Assembly (NCBI RefSeq): GCF_000380565.1
Contig: NZ_AQYJ01000024.1
Coordinates: forward strand, 360,304-424,303
Reading direction: 5' to 3'
DNA length: 64,000 bases
Source of the DNA: Microbulbifer variabilis ATCC 700307
Lineage (GTDB): Bacteria; Pseudomonadota; Gammaproteobacteria; Pseudomonadales; Cellvibrionaceae
The notes under the pieces are model-generated. The model saw only the letters and a list, made by a program, of their open reading frames with translations, was not told the origin of the DNA and did no database searches. Shown here in pieces: positions 35,023-44,881 of this stretch. The position numbers and the translations under genes are program-made. Positions within the stretch are counted from its first letter, which is position 1; the number at the start of each line of letters is the position of its first letter.

Positions 35023-37959
35023 TTACTGACAGGCTTCGCAATCCGGGTCGTCCAGGGAGCAGGCCTGAGGTACCGCAGCTGGAACCGGTGCCGCCTGTTC
35101 AGCAGGCTCTGCAGCGGCCATGCCGTTACTTCCGTGTGCGCTTACCGCATTTAAGGTGCCGCTGTTTACGGTGGATTTCTCTGTGGTCGTGGCAGCCAGG
35201 GCGCGCAGGTAGTAAGTGGTTTTCAGGCCGCGGAACCACGCCATGCGATAGGTCAGGTCCAGCTTCTTGCCATCGGCACCGGCAATATAAAGGTTCAGGG
35301 ACTGGGCCTGGTCGATCCACTTTTGGCGACGGCTGGCGGCGTCCACAATCCAACGCGGTTCCACTTCAAACGCGGTGCGGTATTTCGCTTTCAGGTCTTC
35401 CGGTACGCGATCGATTTTCTGTACGGAACCCTCGTAGTATTTCAGGTCGTTAACCATGACCTGATCCCAAAGGCCGCGATCTTTCAGATCGTGTACCAGG
35501 TAGGGGTTCACTACGGTGAATTCGCCGGACAGATTCGATTTCACATACAGGTTTTGATAAGTCGGTTCGATCGACTGGGAAACCCCGGTGATATTGGCAA
35601 TGGTCGCGGTAGGGGCGATCGCCATCACGTTGGAATTTCGCATACCCTGAGATTTTACTTTTTCGCGCAGGCCGTCCCAGTCCAGAGTGGAACTGGTGTC
35701 CTGTTCGATAAACTGCTGGCCGCGCTGCTCAGCCAGGATCTGGATAGAATCCAGTGGTAGAACACCCTTGCTCCACAAGGAGCCTTCGTAGGTCTGGTAC
35801 TTGCCGCGCTCGGCAGCCAGATCGCTGGAAGCGGAGATGGCTTCGAAACTGATCGCTTCCATGGTGTTGTCGGCGAAGGCGACGGCTTCGTCGCTGGCGT
35901 AGGCGATGCCGGCTTTGTACAGCGCATCCTGGAAGCCCATCAGGCCCATGCCTACCGGGCGGTGACGCATGTTGGACTGTCGTGCACTTTCAACCGCGTA
36001 GTAGTTGATGTCGATAACGTTATCGAGCATACGTACCGCGGTTTTTACGGTATTGGCCAGCTTGGTACGGTCGAGTTCACCGTTCTCACCAATGTGTTGA
36101 GCCAGGTTGACGGAGCCCAGGTTACACACGGCGATTTCGTCGTCGGCCTTGGTGTTGAGAGTGATCTCGGTGCACAGGTTGGAGCTGTGTACCACACCGG
36201 CGTGCTGTTGCGGGCTGCGCAGGTTGCAGCTGTCTTTAAAGGTAATCCAGGGATGGCCGGTTTCGAACAGCATGCCCAGCATCTTGCGCCACAGGTCGAG
36301 TGCGCGGATTTTCTTGAACAGGCGCAGCTTGCCTTCGGCAGCCAGTTGTTCGTAGTGGTTGTAGCGCTCTTCGAATGCGGTGCCGAACAGGTCGTGCAGG
36401 TCCGGGCAATCCGCCGGGGAGAAGAGGGTCCATTCTTTGTCTTCGAACACGCGCTTCATAAACAGGTCGGGGACCCAGTTGGCGGTGTTCATATCGTGGG
36501 TGCGGCGGCGGTCGTCACCAGTGTTCTTGCGCAGCTCGAGGAATTCCTCGATATCCAGGTGCCAGGTTTCCAGGTAAGCACACACAGCGCCCTTGCGCTT
36601 GCCGCCCTGGTTGACTGCTACTGCGGTGTCATTGGCCACTTTCAGGAAGGGCACAACACCCTGGGACTTGCCGTTGGTGCCTTTGATATAGGAACCCAGG
36701 GAGCGCACTGGCGTCCAGTCATTGCCGAGACCGCCGGCCCACTTGGACAGCATGGCGTTATCGCGGATAGCACCGTAAATACCGTGCAGGTCGTCCGGTA
36801 CCGTTGTCAGGTAGCAGGAGGACAGCTGCGGGCGCAGGGTGCCGGCGTTAAACAGGGTCGGGGTGGAGCTCATGTAGTCGAAGGAGCTCAACAGGTTGTA
36901 GAACTCTACCGCGCGCTCGTTCTTATTTTCTTCATTAATGCTGAGGCCCATGGCGACACGCATAAAGAAGATCTGCGGCAACTCAAAACGAATGTCATCG
37001 CTGTGCAGGAAGTAGCGGTCGTACAGGGTCTGCAGGCCCAGGTAGGTAAACTGGTGGTCGCGTTCGCCTTTTAAAGCTTCGCCGAGTTTTTCCAAGTCGA
37101 AGGTGGCCAGCGCCGGGTCCAGCAGGTCCAGTTCGATACCCTTTTCCACGTAGGTGGGCAGGGTGGAGGCGTAGAGCTTTTCCATCTCGTGCTGGGTGGC
37201 GCGCTCTGCAACACCAAGGAAGCGCAGGGCTTCTGAGCGCAGCTTGTCCAGCAGCAGGCTGGCAGTGGCAAAGGTGTAATTGGGCTCCTGCTCAACCAGG
37301 GTACGCGCAGTAATCACCAATGCGGTATTGATATCGTTTTCGGAAACACCGTCGTACAGGTTTTTCAGCGCTTCACTGAGGATGGCGTCGGCGTTTACAT
37401 CCTTGAGGCCCTCACAGGCTTCACTGACAACAGTGCGCAGGCGCTCCATATCCAGGGGGACAAGGCTGCCATCGTCGAGTTTTACACGAATACTGGGGTG
37501 GGCATCGATAGCTTGCTCAGTTTGCTGAGCGGTTTTCACTTTCTCAGCGCGCAGACGGGCGTGCTCTTCGCGGTAAAGTACATAGTCGCGCGCAACCTTG
37601 TGCTCGCCGGCGCGCATCAGGGCCAGTTCTACCTGGTCCTGAATTTCCTCGATATGAATCGTGCCGCCAGAAGGCATGCGGCGTTTGAAGGTAGAGCTGA
37701 TCTGGCCAACCAGTTCTTCAACTTGTTCGTGGACACGGCTGGACGCAGCGGCGGTGCCGCCTTCAACAGCGAGAAAGGCCTTGGTAACGGCGACGGAAAT
37801 TTTACTGTCGTCGTAGGGGACAACGGTACCATTGCGCTTAATTACGCGGATTTGTCCCGGTGCAGTAGCGGCCAGAGTGGTGCCGCCAGTAGCCTGGTCG
37901 CTTGAGGTGCCCGACTTTTCCGCAGGCACGGTTTGAGAGCGCCCTGTCTCTGTGTGCAT
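35023..37959 (-). CDS. nrdA: Ribonucleoside-diphosphate reductase class Ia alpha subunit with tandem ATP-cones
   Basis: The 978-residue catalytic subunit reduces NDPs to dNDPs. After a Thr/Ser-rich leader the N-terminus carries two ATP-cone regulatory domains. The first starts near residue 37 (IRVIKRNGTVVPYDDSKI) and the second near 155 (RVKLDDGSLVPLDMERL). This is the double-cone layout known in Pseudomonas, where one cone may be inert. The barrel has QLSSCYLT, the radical-site motif SSNLCTEI and AVCNLGSVNLA. The tail ends DDPDCEACQ with the redox cysteines. It lies upstream of nrdB. Confidence 0.96.
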   Translation of the reverse strand: MHTETGRSQTVPAEKSGTSSDQATGGTTLAATAPGQIRVIKRNGTVVPYDDSKISVAVTKAFLAVEGGTAAASSRVHEQVEELVGQISSTFKRRMPSGGTIHIEEIQDQVELALMRAGEHKVARDYVLYREEHARLRAEKVKTAQQTEQAIDAHPSIRVKLDDGSLVPLDMERLRTVVSEACEGLKDVNADAILSEALKNLYDGVSENDINTALVITARTLVEQEPNYTFATASLLLDKLRSEALRFLGVAERATQHEMEKLYASTLPTYVEKGIELDLLDPALATFDLEKLGEALKGERDHQFTYLGLQTLYDRYFLHSDDIRFELPQIFFMRVAMGLSINEENKNERAVEFYNLLSSFDYMSSTPTLFNAGTLRPQLSSCYLTTVPDDLHGIYGAIRDNAMLSKWAGGLGNDWTPVRSLGSYIKGTNGKSQGVVPFLKVANDTAVAVNQGGKRKGAVCAYLETWHLDIEEFLELRKNTGDDRRRTHDMNTANWVPDLFMKRVFEDKEWTLFSPADCPDLHDLFGTAFEERYNHYEQLAAEGKLRLFKKIRALDLWRKMLGMLFETGHPWITFKDSCNLRSPQQHAGVVHSSNLCTEITLNTKADDEIAVCNLGSVNLAQHIGENGELDRTKLANTVKTAVRMLDNVIDINYYAVESARQSNMRHRPVGMGLMGFQDALYKAGIAYASDEAVAFADNTMEAISFEAISASSDLAAERGKYQTYEGSLWSKGVLPLDSIQILAEQRGQQFIEQDTSSTLDWDGLREKVKSQGMRNSNVMAIAPTATIANITGVSQSIEPTYQNLYVKSNLSGEFTVVNPYLVHDLKDRGLWDQVMVNDLKYYEGSVQKIDRVPEDLKAKYRTAFEVEPRWIVDAASRRQKWIDQAQSLNLYIAGADGKKLDLTYRMAWFRGLKTTYYLRALAATTTEKSTVNSGTLNAVSAHGSNGMAAAEPAEQAAPVPAAVPQACSLDDPDCEACQ

Positions 37960-38275
37960 GTAAATCTCCGAAAGGTTGTTTTGTTGTCTGTCCGCGTGTG
38001 TTCACTAGAACAGCGGCCACTGGACTACGTGGCATGTGCGGAGCGGGTCCATCGCATTCAGTAATTTCTCCCACTCTGTGGGGGATACTGGAAACAGGCG
38101 GCTTGATGACCGGCGCACAGTTAAGGTCTGCCGGCTGCTGCCTGCGGCGGATAATTCCTTTCCGCCCGCTTACCTCTGATTCTGCTTTGAAAAAAGCAGC
38201 GTCTGACGCCCACCGCCAAAAAGTGTGGCAAGGCGCCGGAATTTGCCCCTTGAATTGGGGATGCCCTTAGCCCTC
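37960..38275 (-). other. Long nrdA leader region
   Basis: About 315 bases separate the nrdA start from the putative NrdR site. Read on the minus strand it is GC-rich with several short inverted repeats (for example CCGGC...GCCGG near 38115-38140), so it may be a structured 5' leader. It does not match a riboswitch class I could confirm, and no small ORF is supported. Confidence 0.35.
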
Positions 38276-38295
38276 TACCCCAATATATAGGGGTA
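38276..38295 (-). promoter_or_regulatory. Putative NrdR box upstream of nrdA
   Basis: ACCCCAATATATAGGGGT is an almost perfect palindrome with the AT-rich TATAT core and outer CC/GG arms of NrdR sites, which repress ribonucleotide reductase genes when dATP is high. A degenerate partner, CTAC-N11-GTAG at 38310-38328, lies about 33 bases away centre to centre, close to the usual pair spacing of about 31. NrdR itself is not in the window. Confidence 0.55.
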
Positions 38296-38364
38296 CGGCC
38301 TCGAGTGCGCTACAAGATAATGCGGTAGGCGGGTCAGTTCAAGGCGAATAACTTTGTAGTTGTT

Positions 38365-38373
38365 TGTGGATAA
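38365..38373 (-). promoter_or_regulatory. DnaA box upstream of nrdA
   Basis: The minus strand reads TTATCCACA, a perfect DnaA box, with a weaker CTACCCACA 12 bases further at 38377-38385. DnaA controls nrdAB in E. coli through such boxes, so coupling of dNTP supply to replication is a fair inference. A single nine-base match could be chance. Confidence 0.5.
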
Positions 38374-38812
38374 ATTGTGGGTAGGCTGGTTGAGTCAGTA
38401 GCCACTTCCGCGGCAGAGCCCGCCATAGCTGGGCTGCATGGGATTAGGCACTTCGGGAGTGGGTTAAATACAAGCTCTTACAATTTTTTTTAATAGCGAA
38501 GGCGTTCTAAATTAACAACGGCAATAACCATTTTTATATGACCGTAATTTGAGCAAATTGGTACTAAGATGATCAACTTTGTGGCGTGAATTTAATGTTG
38601 GCGCGGGCTTGTTTATTAGGTATGCATTGGTGAATATTTATCTAAATAATGAATTTAGTGTCACAAGTGTGAGCAGCTAGATGAATTATGCGTTACGTGA
38701 CAGGGACCGAGATAAAGTGGCTGGGCATTTCCGGTCGATTGGTGGCAGTGGATGGTTGTTCAAGGTGGCCGGTATTGCGAAATGATGCGCAACCGGCCGG
38801 CGCAAAAAATAC

Positions 38813-39727
38813 TCAGGCGCTGTACTCCTGAAGAAACTCCATCAATGCTTTCTGTGCATGTAAGCGATTCTCTGCTTCGTCCCAGACAACGGAGATGCTT
38901 TCATCTTCCAGCAGCTCGGCACTTACTTCCTCGCCGCGATGGGCAGGCAGGCAGTGCATAAAAACTGCGTTGCTTTTGGCGTAGCTCATCAGTTCATGGT
39001 TTACCTGGAAGTTGTCAAAAGCCTTGGTGCGTACCTGCTGTTCCGTTTCCTGTCCCATCGAGGCCCAGACATCAGTGCTAACCCAATCGGCTGTACGCAC
39101 CGCCTCTACAGGGTTGTGCACAACTTTTACCCGGTCGCCAGCGGCGGCGACTATTTCGGCATCCGGTTCATAGCCTTGGGGGCAGGCGATCCGCAGCTCA
39201 AAGTCGCACAGGCGAGCGGCATTGATGTAGGAGTGGCACATGTTATTGCCATCGCCTACCCAGGCTACCACCTTGCCCGAGGGGCTGCCTCGATGCTCGA
39301 CAAAAGTCTGGATATCGGCGAGAAGCTGGCAGGGGTGATAACTGTCAGACAGGGCATTAATGACTGGTACCCGTGAATGGGCGGCAAAGAGCTCCAGAGT
39401 CTTATGGCCAAATGTGCGGATCATCACCATATCTACCATGCGTGAAATCACCCGCGCACTGTCCTCAATGGGTTCTCCGCGTCCAAGTTGGGTATCCCGC
39501 GGTGACAGGAATAGGGCGCTGCCGCCCATTTGCGCCATACCGGCCTCGAAGGAGACCCGTGTTCGGGTGGAAGATTTTTCAAAAATCATTCCCAGTACCT
39601 TACCCCGGAAAAGGTCAGTGGTTATGCCCTGGCTGCGCAGTGTTTTTAGCTCGATTGCGCGCTCAATAATTTGTTTTAGTTCCTCTGAGGACAGATCCAT
39701 TAGGGTGAGGAAATGTCTGGTTGCCAT
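38813..39727 (-). CDS. argF: Ornithine carbamoyltransferase
   Basis: The 304-residue enzyme joins ornithine and carbamoyl phosphate to citrulline in arginine synthesis. It shows the carbamoyl-phosphate loop [21 protein letters not shown] and the ornithine-site [12 protein letters not shown]. The length fits the family. It lies 24 bases after argD on the same strand, so the two form an argDF unit. ATG 39727 has a GGAG upstream. Confidence 0.96.
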   Translation of the reverse strand: MATRHFLTLMDLSSEELKQIIERAIELKTLRSQGITTDLFRGKVLGMIFEKSSTRTRVSFEAGMAQMGGSALFLSPRDTQLGRGEPIEDSARVISRMVDMVMIRTFGHKTLELFAAHSRVPVINALSDSYHPCQLLADIQTFVEHRGSPSGKVVAWVGDGNNMCHSYINAARLCDFELRIACPQGYEPDAEIVAAAGDRVKVVHNPVEAVRTADWVSTDVWASMGQETEQQVRTKAFDNFQVNHELMSYAKSNAVFMHCLPAHRGEEVSAELLEDESISVVWDEAENRLHAQKALMEFLQEYSA

Positions 39728-39751
39728 AAGCTGCTCTCCTTAATTGGTGCT

Positions 39752-40936
39752 TCAGACTGCTTGCAGCGCAAATTGTTGAATCAAGGTGCTGATATCACCT
39801 GCCAACTGCTGGCACTCGGCGTCGGTGAGGGTGAGAGGTGGTAATAGTCGGAGTACATTGCCTGCTGTCACGTTAATCAGGATTCCATATGCTCGGGCCT
39901 GCTCAACCAGTTCTGAGCAAGGATGTTCCAGCTCTATACCGATCATCAGGCCGAGACCGCGAATTTCCAACACTGCAGGGCAGTCTTGCAGTTGCAGTTG
40001 CAGAGACTGCATTAGCTGTGTGCCAAGCTTTTCGGCACGTTCAAGTAACCACTCACTTTCCAGTGCTTCCAATACTGCGAGGCTGGCGCGACAAGCTAAA
40101 GGGTTACCGCCAAAGGTGGAGCCGTGACTGCCGGCGGTAAACAGGCTTGCAGCTTTCCCTCGGGCCAGGCAAGCGCCGATAGGTACCCCGTTTCCCAGTC
40201 CTTTGGCTGTGGTCAGTACGTCCGGGACTATACCCGCGTGCTGGTAGGCAAACATCCTGCCGCTACGGCCGTTGCCAGTCTGTATTTCATCCAGCATTAG
40301 CAGCCAGTCATGTTGGTCACATAGCATGCGTAGTTTTGGCAGGTAATCTGCAGCGGGTACACGGATTCCGCCCTCGCCCTGAATCGGCTCCACCAGCACG
40401 GCGACGATATCGTCATACTGTTCGGCCAGGTGTGTAACTGCGTCAATATTATTAAACGGGACCCTTAAAAAACCCTCTGGCAGGGGGGCAAAACCCTGTT
40501 GGACTTTTTCATTGCCTGTTGCTGTGAGGGTCGCGAGGGTACGGCCGTGGAAAGCCCCCTCCATCACAATAATGCGCGGTGTTGATAGTCCGCGTTCGTT
40601 GCCAAGTTTACGCGCTAACTTGATTGCGGCCTCGTTGGCCTCCGCCCCGGAGTTGGAAAAGAATACGTTGTCCATGCCCGACATATATACCAGTCGATCG
40701 GCCAGCTGCTGCTGTGCCGGAATGTTATATAGGTTGGAGACGTGCAACAGGGTATTGGCCTGGTCCTGAATGGCCTCGGTTACCTTAGGATGGCAGTGTC
40801 CCAAGCCGCATACGGCGATGCCGGAAATAGCGTCCAGGTATCGTCGACCCTCGTTATCCCACACATAGTTGCCTTCCCCCCTGACCAGTGTCAGGGTTCT
40901 CTCGCCATAGTTGTCCATCAGTGTGGGGGTGCTCAC
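39752..40936 (-). CDS. argD: Acetylornithine/succinylornithine aminotransferase
   Basis: This 394-residue PLP-dependent class III aminotransferase has SGAEANEAAIKLARK, LMLDEIQTGNGRSG and TTAKGLGNGVPIGA with the PLP lysine. It converts N-acetylglutamate semialdehyde to acetylornithine with glutamate. The start is a GTG at 40936 with GGAG 8 bases upstream. It is followed by argF. The gene pair is preceded by a 316-base gap. Confidence 0.93.
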   Translation of the reverse strand: MSTPTLMDNYGERTLTLVRGEGNYVWDNEGRRYLDAISGIAVCGLGHCHPKVTEAIQDQANTLLHVSNLYNIPAQQQLADRLVYMSGMDNVFFSNSGAEANEAAIKLARKLGNERGLSTPRIIVMEGAFHGRTLATLTATGNEKVQQGFAPLPEGFLRVPFNNIDAVTHLAEQYDDIVAVLVEPIQGEGGIRVPAADYLPKLRMLCDQHDWLLMLDEIQTGNGRSGRMFAYQHAGIVPDVLTTAKGLGNGVPIGACLARGKAASLFTAGSHGSTFGGNPLACRASLAVLEALESEWLLERAEKLGTQLMQSLQLQLQDCPAVLEIRGLGLMIGIELEHPCSELVEQARAYGILINVTAGNVLRLLPPLTLTDAECQQLAGDISTLIQQFALQAV

Positions 40937-41252
40937 TGCGGGTTCTCCTTAATTCCAGGTCATCGGCTTCAAAATCTTTGCCGCAGAAAATTTTGTATTG
41001 GTGTGTTCATTCCGCATCTATTACGGATTTGACAATACTACCACAAGCTTTGTGTCGCGTGTGCTATCCATTTGAGATAGCCAAGCGGGCGATATTTCAG
41101 GCAAGACATGGCGTTTTTTTGCTTCGAGCTGGGCTGTGGGTACTTATTCCTCCCTGCGCTGGGGTACAATACCGGCCCGTGCGCAATGGCTGGGTGCCGA
41201 TGCGGAACACACGATCATTTTTTGCTTCTACCACCTGAGGTTTCTCAAGCTT
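40937..41252. other. Intergenic region between argD and grxD
   Basis: A 316-base gap between divergent genes. The frame from 41136 extends grxD but is not conserved. No clear ArgR box pair was identified. Confidence 0.4.
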
Positions 41253-41585
41253 ATGGATACACTGGAGAACATCAAACAGCAGATTGCTGACAACGCCATC
41301 CTGCTTTACATGAAAGGTAGCCCTAACGCCCCCCAGTGCGGCTTTTCCATGCGTGCTTCCCAGGCGATGATGGCCTGCGGTAAGCGCTTTGCTTATGTGG
41401 ATATCCTATCTAACCCGGATATTCGTGCCGAATTGCCGAAATATGCCAACTGGCCGACTTTCCCTCAGCTGTGGGTAAAAGGAGAGTTGATTGGTGGCTG
41501 TGACATCATTATGGAGATGTACGAGAACGGCGAGCTGAAAACCTTGATTGATGAGGCGTCAGCGGAGGGCGAAGGCGAAGGTTAA
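41253..41585 (+). CDS. grxD: Monothiol glutaredoxin (Grx4/GrxD type)
   Basis: The 110-residue protein has the single-cysteine active site CGFS in APQCGFSMRA and the glutathione-binding ANWPTFPQLWVKGELIGGCDI. Such proteins hold a 2Fe-2S cluster with glutathione and deliver it to other proteins. ATG 41253 gives MDTLENIKQQIADN, the usual start; the upstream extension to 41136 lacks conservation. A terminator follows. It lies near bfr, in line with iron handling. Confidence 0.95.
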   Translation: MDTLENIKQQIADNAILLYMKGSPNAPQCGFSMRASQAMMACGKRFAYVDILSNPDIRAELPKYANWPTFPQLWVKGELIGGCDIIMEMYENGELKTLIDEASAEGEGEG

Positions 41586-41640
41586 CTTTCGCTTTTGTTC
41601 CAATGTTTCTGTCTGGCGAAAGCGACAGTGCATTGTGAGA

Positions 41641-41672
41641 AAAAAAACCGCAGCGGAAACTGCGGTTTTTTT
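41641..41672. terminator. Rho-independent terminator after grxD
   Basis: The stem CCGCAG/CTGCGG around CGGAAA is extended by A7 and T7, giving about a 13-base pairing. It lies between convergent grxD and bfr and is symmetric. Confidence 0.9.
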
Positions 41673-41693
41673 ATGCCTGTGAGAAGACTTTAA

Positions 41694-42185
41694 TTACTTG
41701 CCTGAGTGGCCGGCTGCAGTTTCCATTTGAGTTTGCAGGTAGTTTTGAATGCCAACTTTGTCGATCAACTCCAGTTGGGTTTCCAACCAATCTACGTGCT
41801 CTTCCTCAGACTCAAGGATTTTTTCCAGTAGCTCGCGGCTGCCATAATCGCGTACTGATTCGCAGTAAGCGATAGCTTCACGTAAATCGGGAATGGCTTT
41901 GGATTCGATTTTTAAATCACACTTGAGCATTTCCTCGGTGTTTTCACCGATTAGTAATTTACCCAGGTGCTGTAGATTCGGAATACCCTCCAGGAAAAGA
42001 ATACGCTCGATCAGCCAATCGGCGTGTTTCATTTCATCGATGGATTCGTGGTATTCCTGCTTGCCAAGCTCTTTTAACCCCCAGTTGTCGTACATGCGAG
42101 CATGCAGAAAGTACTGGTTGATTGCCACAAGCTCATTGCCGAGCACTTTGTTTAAATGTTCGATAACCTTGGGATCGCCCTTCAT
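41694..42185 (-). CDS. bfr: Bacterioferritin
   Basis: The 163-residue iron-storage protein forms 24-mers with a ferroxidase site. Glu and His ligands are in [29 protein letters not shown] and [13 protein letters not shown]. The Met in EMKHAD is the position of the heme ligand Met52. The C-terminus has a short extra tail (TAAGHSGK). It faces grxD and has a long empty region upstream. Iron release would use Bfd, encoded at 47177-47389. Confidence 0.95.
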   Translation of the reverse strand: MKGDPKVIEHLNKVLGNELVAINQYFLHARMYDNWGLKELGKQEYHESIDEMKHADWLIERILFLEGIPNLQHLGKLLIGENTEEMLKCDLKIESKAIPDLREAIAYCESVRDYGSRELLEKILESEEEHVDWLETQLELIDKVGIQNYLQTQMETAAGHSGK

Positions 42186-43328
42186 AGCTTTTGCTCCTGT
42201 GGCCCTGCGAGCTCAATATGGCCAGCAGAGAATTCCTAATTGTTAGTCGCTGATAAGTAGAAATAAAAAGTTACTAAATAGGTTTAGTCACTAAAGTCTG
42301 CGGCTGACCGTTTTCCCACATATTATTTTAGGGTGGCAACTGCAATCCGGGCCGAGTTTGCGTTGCGATTTGCGGCAAGTCAAGGAAAAATATTTGTTGC
42401 AGAATGCAGGAAAAACAAGGGTTTAAACATTAATTTAGCCGAAAATCGCAACGAAAATGATTCCTGTTTAGGTTGCATATGTGGGAGATACTTAGTTGCA
42501 GATATAAATAAAAGTTGATTAAGGCGATAGGCCAATTAGAAAAGAAATGCGATTTTCAGGAAAGTGTAATTCGATAAATAGTAAAATATGCAGCGTAATT
42601 TATAAGGGGGCAAACTAGGTAGAGGCGCTCGGACCTGGTATTAACTTTTGCCTTAATGTTAATTGATCCCGAATTAATCCGTATGCTAGAAGAAGGGCTT
42701 AAGGCGGCATGGCCAGTGCGCGGGCTTGGTGTAATAGAGCGCAGTAGAATATGGAATTCAAATATTCGAATGTCAGGGCTGCTTTCACAGGCAGGAGTGT
42801 AAAGTTGAGAGAAGTTCCTACCAACTTATCGTGAAGTGACATTATTCACTAGGATGAGATCACTGACCGGTGGGGGTGAGTAGGGCAATAAGTAAAATAC
42901 GTATATATAGATTGATTAACTTTTTACTGCAGGGCTATATCAGTGTAATTGCTACTCTATAGGTACCCAGTAGCACTAACTGCCTGAGATTGTGCTTGTA
43001 TCCTGCTACGAAGGTGCCAGAATTTTTCTCTTATACCGTAGAGCCCATACCGCTAATGCTGTCCCCAGTCGTTAATTTCAGGTTGTTATCGTTTTGATCA
43101 TAGAGGGCGAAATCAACCGGTTTTAAGTACCTATAGAATTAATGGCAATACTAAGCAGTTTTCCTCTCCCACAGGAGATAATCTATGCGTCGAGCCTAAA
43201 TGCAAAGCGTGCCGAGCACCTGTGATAAAAATGTGATGATTCGGTGATCAGTATTGGATATTTCCCCCTTAGCTTAAAGGAGGCTGTTTGGCCCTTTACT
43301 TATAAAAGCTCAGATTTTGGGGATAGCT
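42186..43328. other. Long gene-poor intergenic region
   Basis: A stretch of about 1.1 kb. The only frame, 42333-42518, encodes 61 residues with no ribosome site, so it is not called. No tRNA, repeat array, terminator or structured RNA could be supported. It may hold the promoters of bfr and the spondin operon. Confidence 0.4.
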
Positions 43329-44024
43329 ATGAAAATAAAATCCATTCTCGGCACCTTGGCATTGGCCGCTATGGCGACGGGAGTTCAGGCACAAACCACT
43401 TCAGTAGTCGTTACGAATCTTACCCACGGCATCTATTTCACACCGCTGCTGGTTTCAGCCCATGTTGATGAGTTTCATCTGTTTGAAGTTGGCTCCGGTG
43501 CGAGCCCAGAACTGCAGATGATGGCCGAAGGCGGAGATATCAGCGGCCTTGCTGCCGCTGCCAGCGCAATGGGGGCAGTCAATATGGAAACAATGGGATT
43601 ACTGGCTCCTGGCAGCAGCGTAGATATTGAGGCGTTTGACACCGGCAGTAATGGGTTTTTGTCTATCACCGCCATGTTGCTGCCAACTAATGATGGTTTT
43701 GTTGGGCTCGATGCCTGGGAAATTCCTACTGAACCCGGTAGCTATACCCTATATCTCAATGCCTATGATGCCGGCACCGAGGCTAACAATGAGTTAGTTG
43801 TTGAGGGCAGCGGTGCACCCTTTGTTGCGGGTATTCCAGCCAGCCCTGATGGTAATGGTGGTGTCGGAGGTACTGGTGTCACCTCAGAAGAAGTTAACCA
43901 ACTGATTCATATTCACCGTGGCAACGTTGGTGATACCGACCCGGATGCTGGTAACAGCGATCTGGATGCGCGCATTCACCGCTGGCTTAACCCAGTAGCC
44001 AAGGTTGTTGTAACGGTTCAGTAA
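43329..44024 (+). CDS. Spondin_N domain exported protein 1
   Basis: The 231-residue protein has a signal peptide (MKIKSILGTLALAAMATGVQA). It then has the Spondin_N pattern VVVTNLTHGIYFTPLLVSAH, ELQMMAEGGDISGL, and SITAMLLPTNDGFVGLDAW. After about residue 180 comes a Gly-rich linker, VNQLIHIHRGNVGDTDPD, and RIHRWLNPVAKVVVTVQ. Eukaryotic spondins are matrix proteins; bacterial members are of unknown role. It is followed 23 bases later by a second copy and then a two-component system. ATG 43329 is preferred to TTG 43317. Confidence 0.85.
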   Translation: MKIKSILGTLALAAMATGVQAQTTSVVVTNLTHGIYFTPLLVSAHVDEFHLFEVGSGASPELQMMAEGGDISGLAAAASAMGAVNMETMGLLAPGSSVDIEAFDTGSNGFLSITAMLLPTNDGFVGLDAWEIPTEPGSYTLYLNAYDAGTEANNELVVEGSGAPFVAGIPASPDGNGGVGGTGVTSEEVNQLIHIHRGNVGDTDPDAGNSDLDARIHRWLNPVAKVVVTVQ

Positions 44025-44047
44025 GTAAGCCAACGGGAGAAATCATT

Positions 44048-44782
44048 ATGAATAAAACCAAGTTGGGCTCCTTACTGTTGCCTCTGGCCATCACGGCCTT
44101 GCTGGTCGGCTGTAGCAATGATAATAACAGCCGCTCCAACGCGACAGATAATCCTGCACCGGCCCCTGACCCCGTTACTATGGGGTTTGAGATAACAGTA
44201 ACCAATTTAACCCACAATCAGCCGCTGTCGCCGGTGGCAATAGTGGCCCACGATAGTGCCTTGCATGGCTGGGTCGTTGGTGAGCCCTCCAGTGCTGGTC
44301 TCGAGTTGCTCGCTGAAGGTGGTGACAATAGCGAATTCAGGATGGAACTGGAGGATTCCGGCGGTTTCGCTTCAATGAGTGCGGAAGCACCGCTTGGTCC
44401 CGGTGCCAGTGAAAGCCTCAGCCTGGAATTTGCTGAACAAGAAGAGGTGCTGCTGACGATTGCCACCATGCTGGTCAATACCAATGATGCGTTTAGCGGT
44501 ATTACTCGAATTGATGTGTCATCCCTGGCGGTGGGTGATTCTTTACAGCGCCTGGCTCCGATATATGATGCGGGTACTGAATTCAATAGCGAGCTGGTGG
44601 GTACTATCCCAGGCCCCGCCGATGGTGGTGAGGGTTTTAACGTAGAGCGGGAGGATGTGAATTTTGTTTCACGTCACCCTGGGGTTGTCAGTCGGGCAGA
44701 TGGTTATGCTGAATCGACTTTGGATCAGTCTCATCGCTTTGATCAAACAGCCATGCTTCTGAGTATTACCCGAATAGAGTAA
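44048..44782 (+). CDS. Spondin_N domain lipoprotein 2
   Basis: The 244-residue protein has a lipoprotein signal (lipobox LLVGC, Cys at 22) and a Spondin_N domain resembling the preceding gene: ITVTNLTHNQPLSPVAIVAH, ELLAEGGDNSEF and LTIATMLVNTNDAFSG. The C-terminal part has HPGVVSRADGY and ends SITRIE. It is 23 bases downstream of the paralogue, so tandem duplication is likely. The lipidated copy should be membrane-tethered and the first copy soluble. Confidence 0.85.
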   Translation: MNKTKLGSLLLPLAITALLVGCSNDNNSRSNATDNPAPAPDPVTMGFEITVTNLTHNQPLSPVAIVAHDSALHGWVVGEPSSAGLELLAEGGDNSEFRMELEDSGGFASMSAEAPLGPGASESLSLEFAEQEEVLLTIATMLVNTNDAFSGITRIDVSSLAVGDSLQRLAPIYDAGTEFNSELVGTIPGPADGGEGFNVEREDVNFVSRHPGVVSRADGYAESTLDQSHRFDQTAMLLSITRIE

Positions 44783-44881
44783 CAATTACGCTGCTGGTGC
44801 GACAAATAGCCTGAGACCCGAGTACAACTCCTCCTCTGGGGGAGTTGCCAGGGGAAGAAGGCCAGAAATGGTGGGGCACGC

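Noticed and set aside
35962..37074. 370-codon open frame opposite nrdA
   Set aside because: Shadow of the nrdA reading frame with no recognisable protein.
37960..38275. Cobalamin riboswitch upstream of nrdA
   Set aside because: The GC-rich hairpins invite the idea, but the conserved B12-box sequence is not present.
42333..42518. 61-codon ORF in the bfr-spondin gap
   Set aside because: No ribosome site, low-complexity composition and no recognisable motif.
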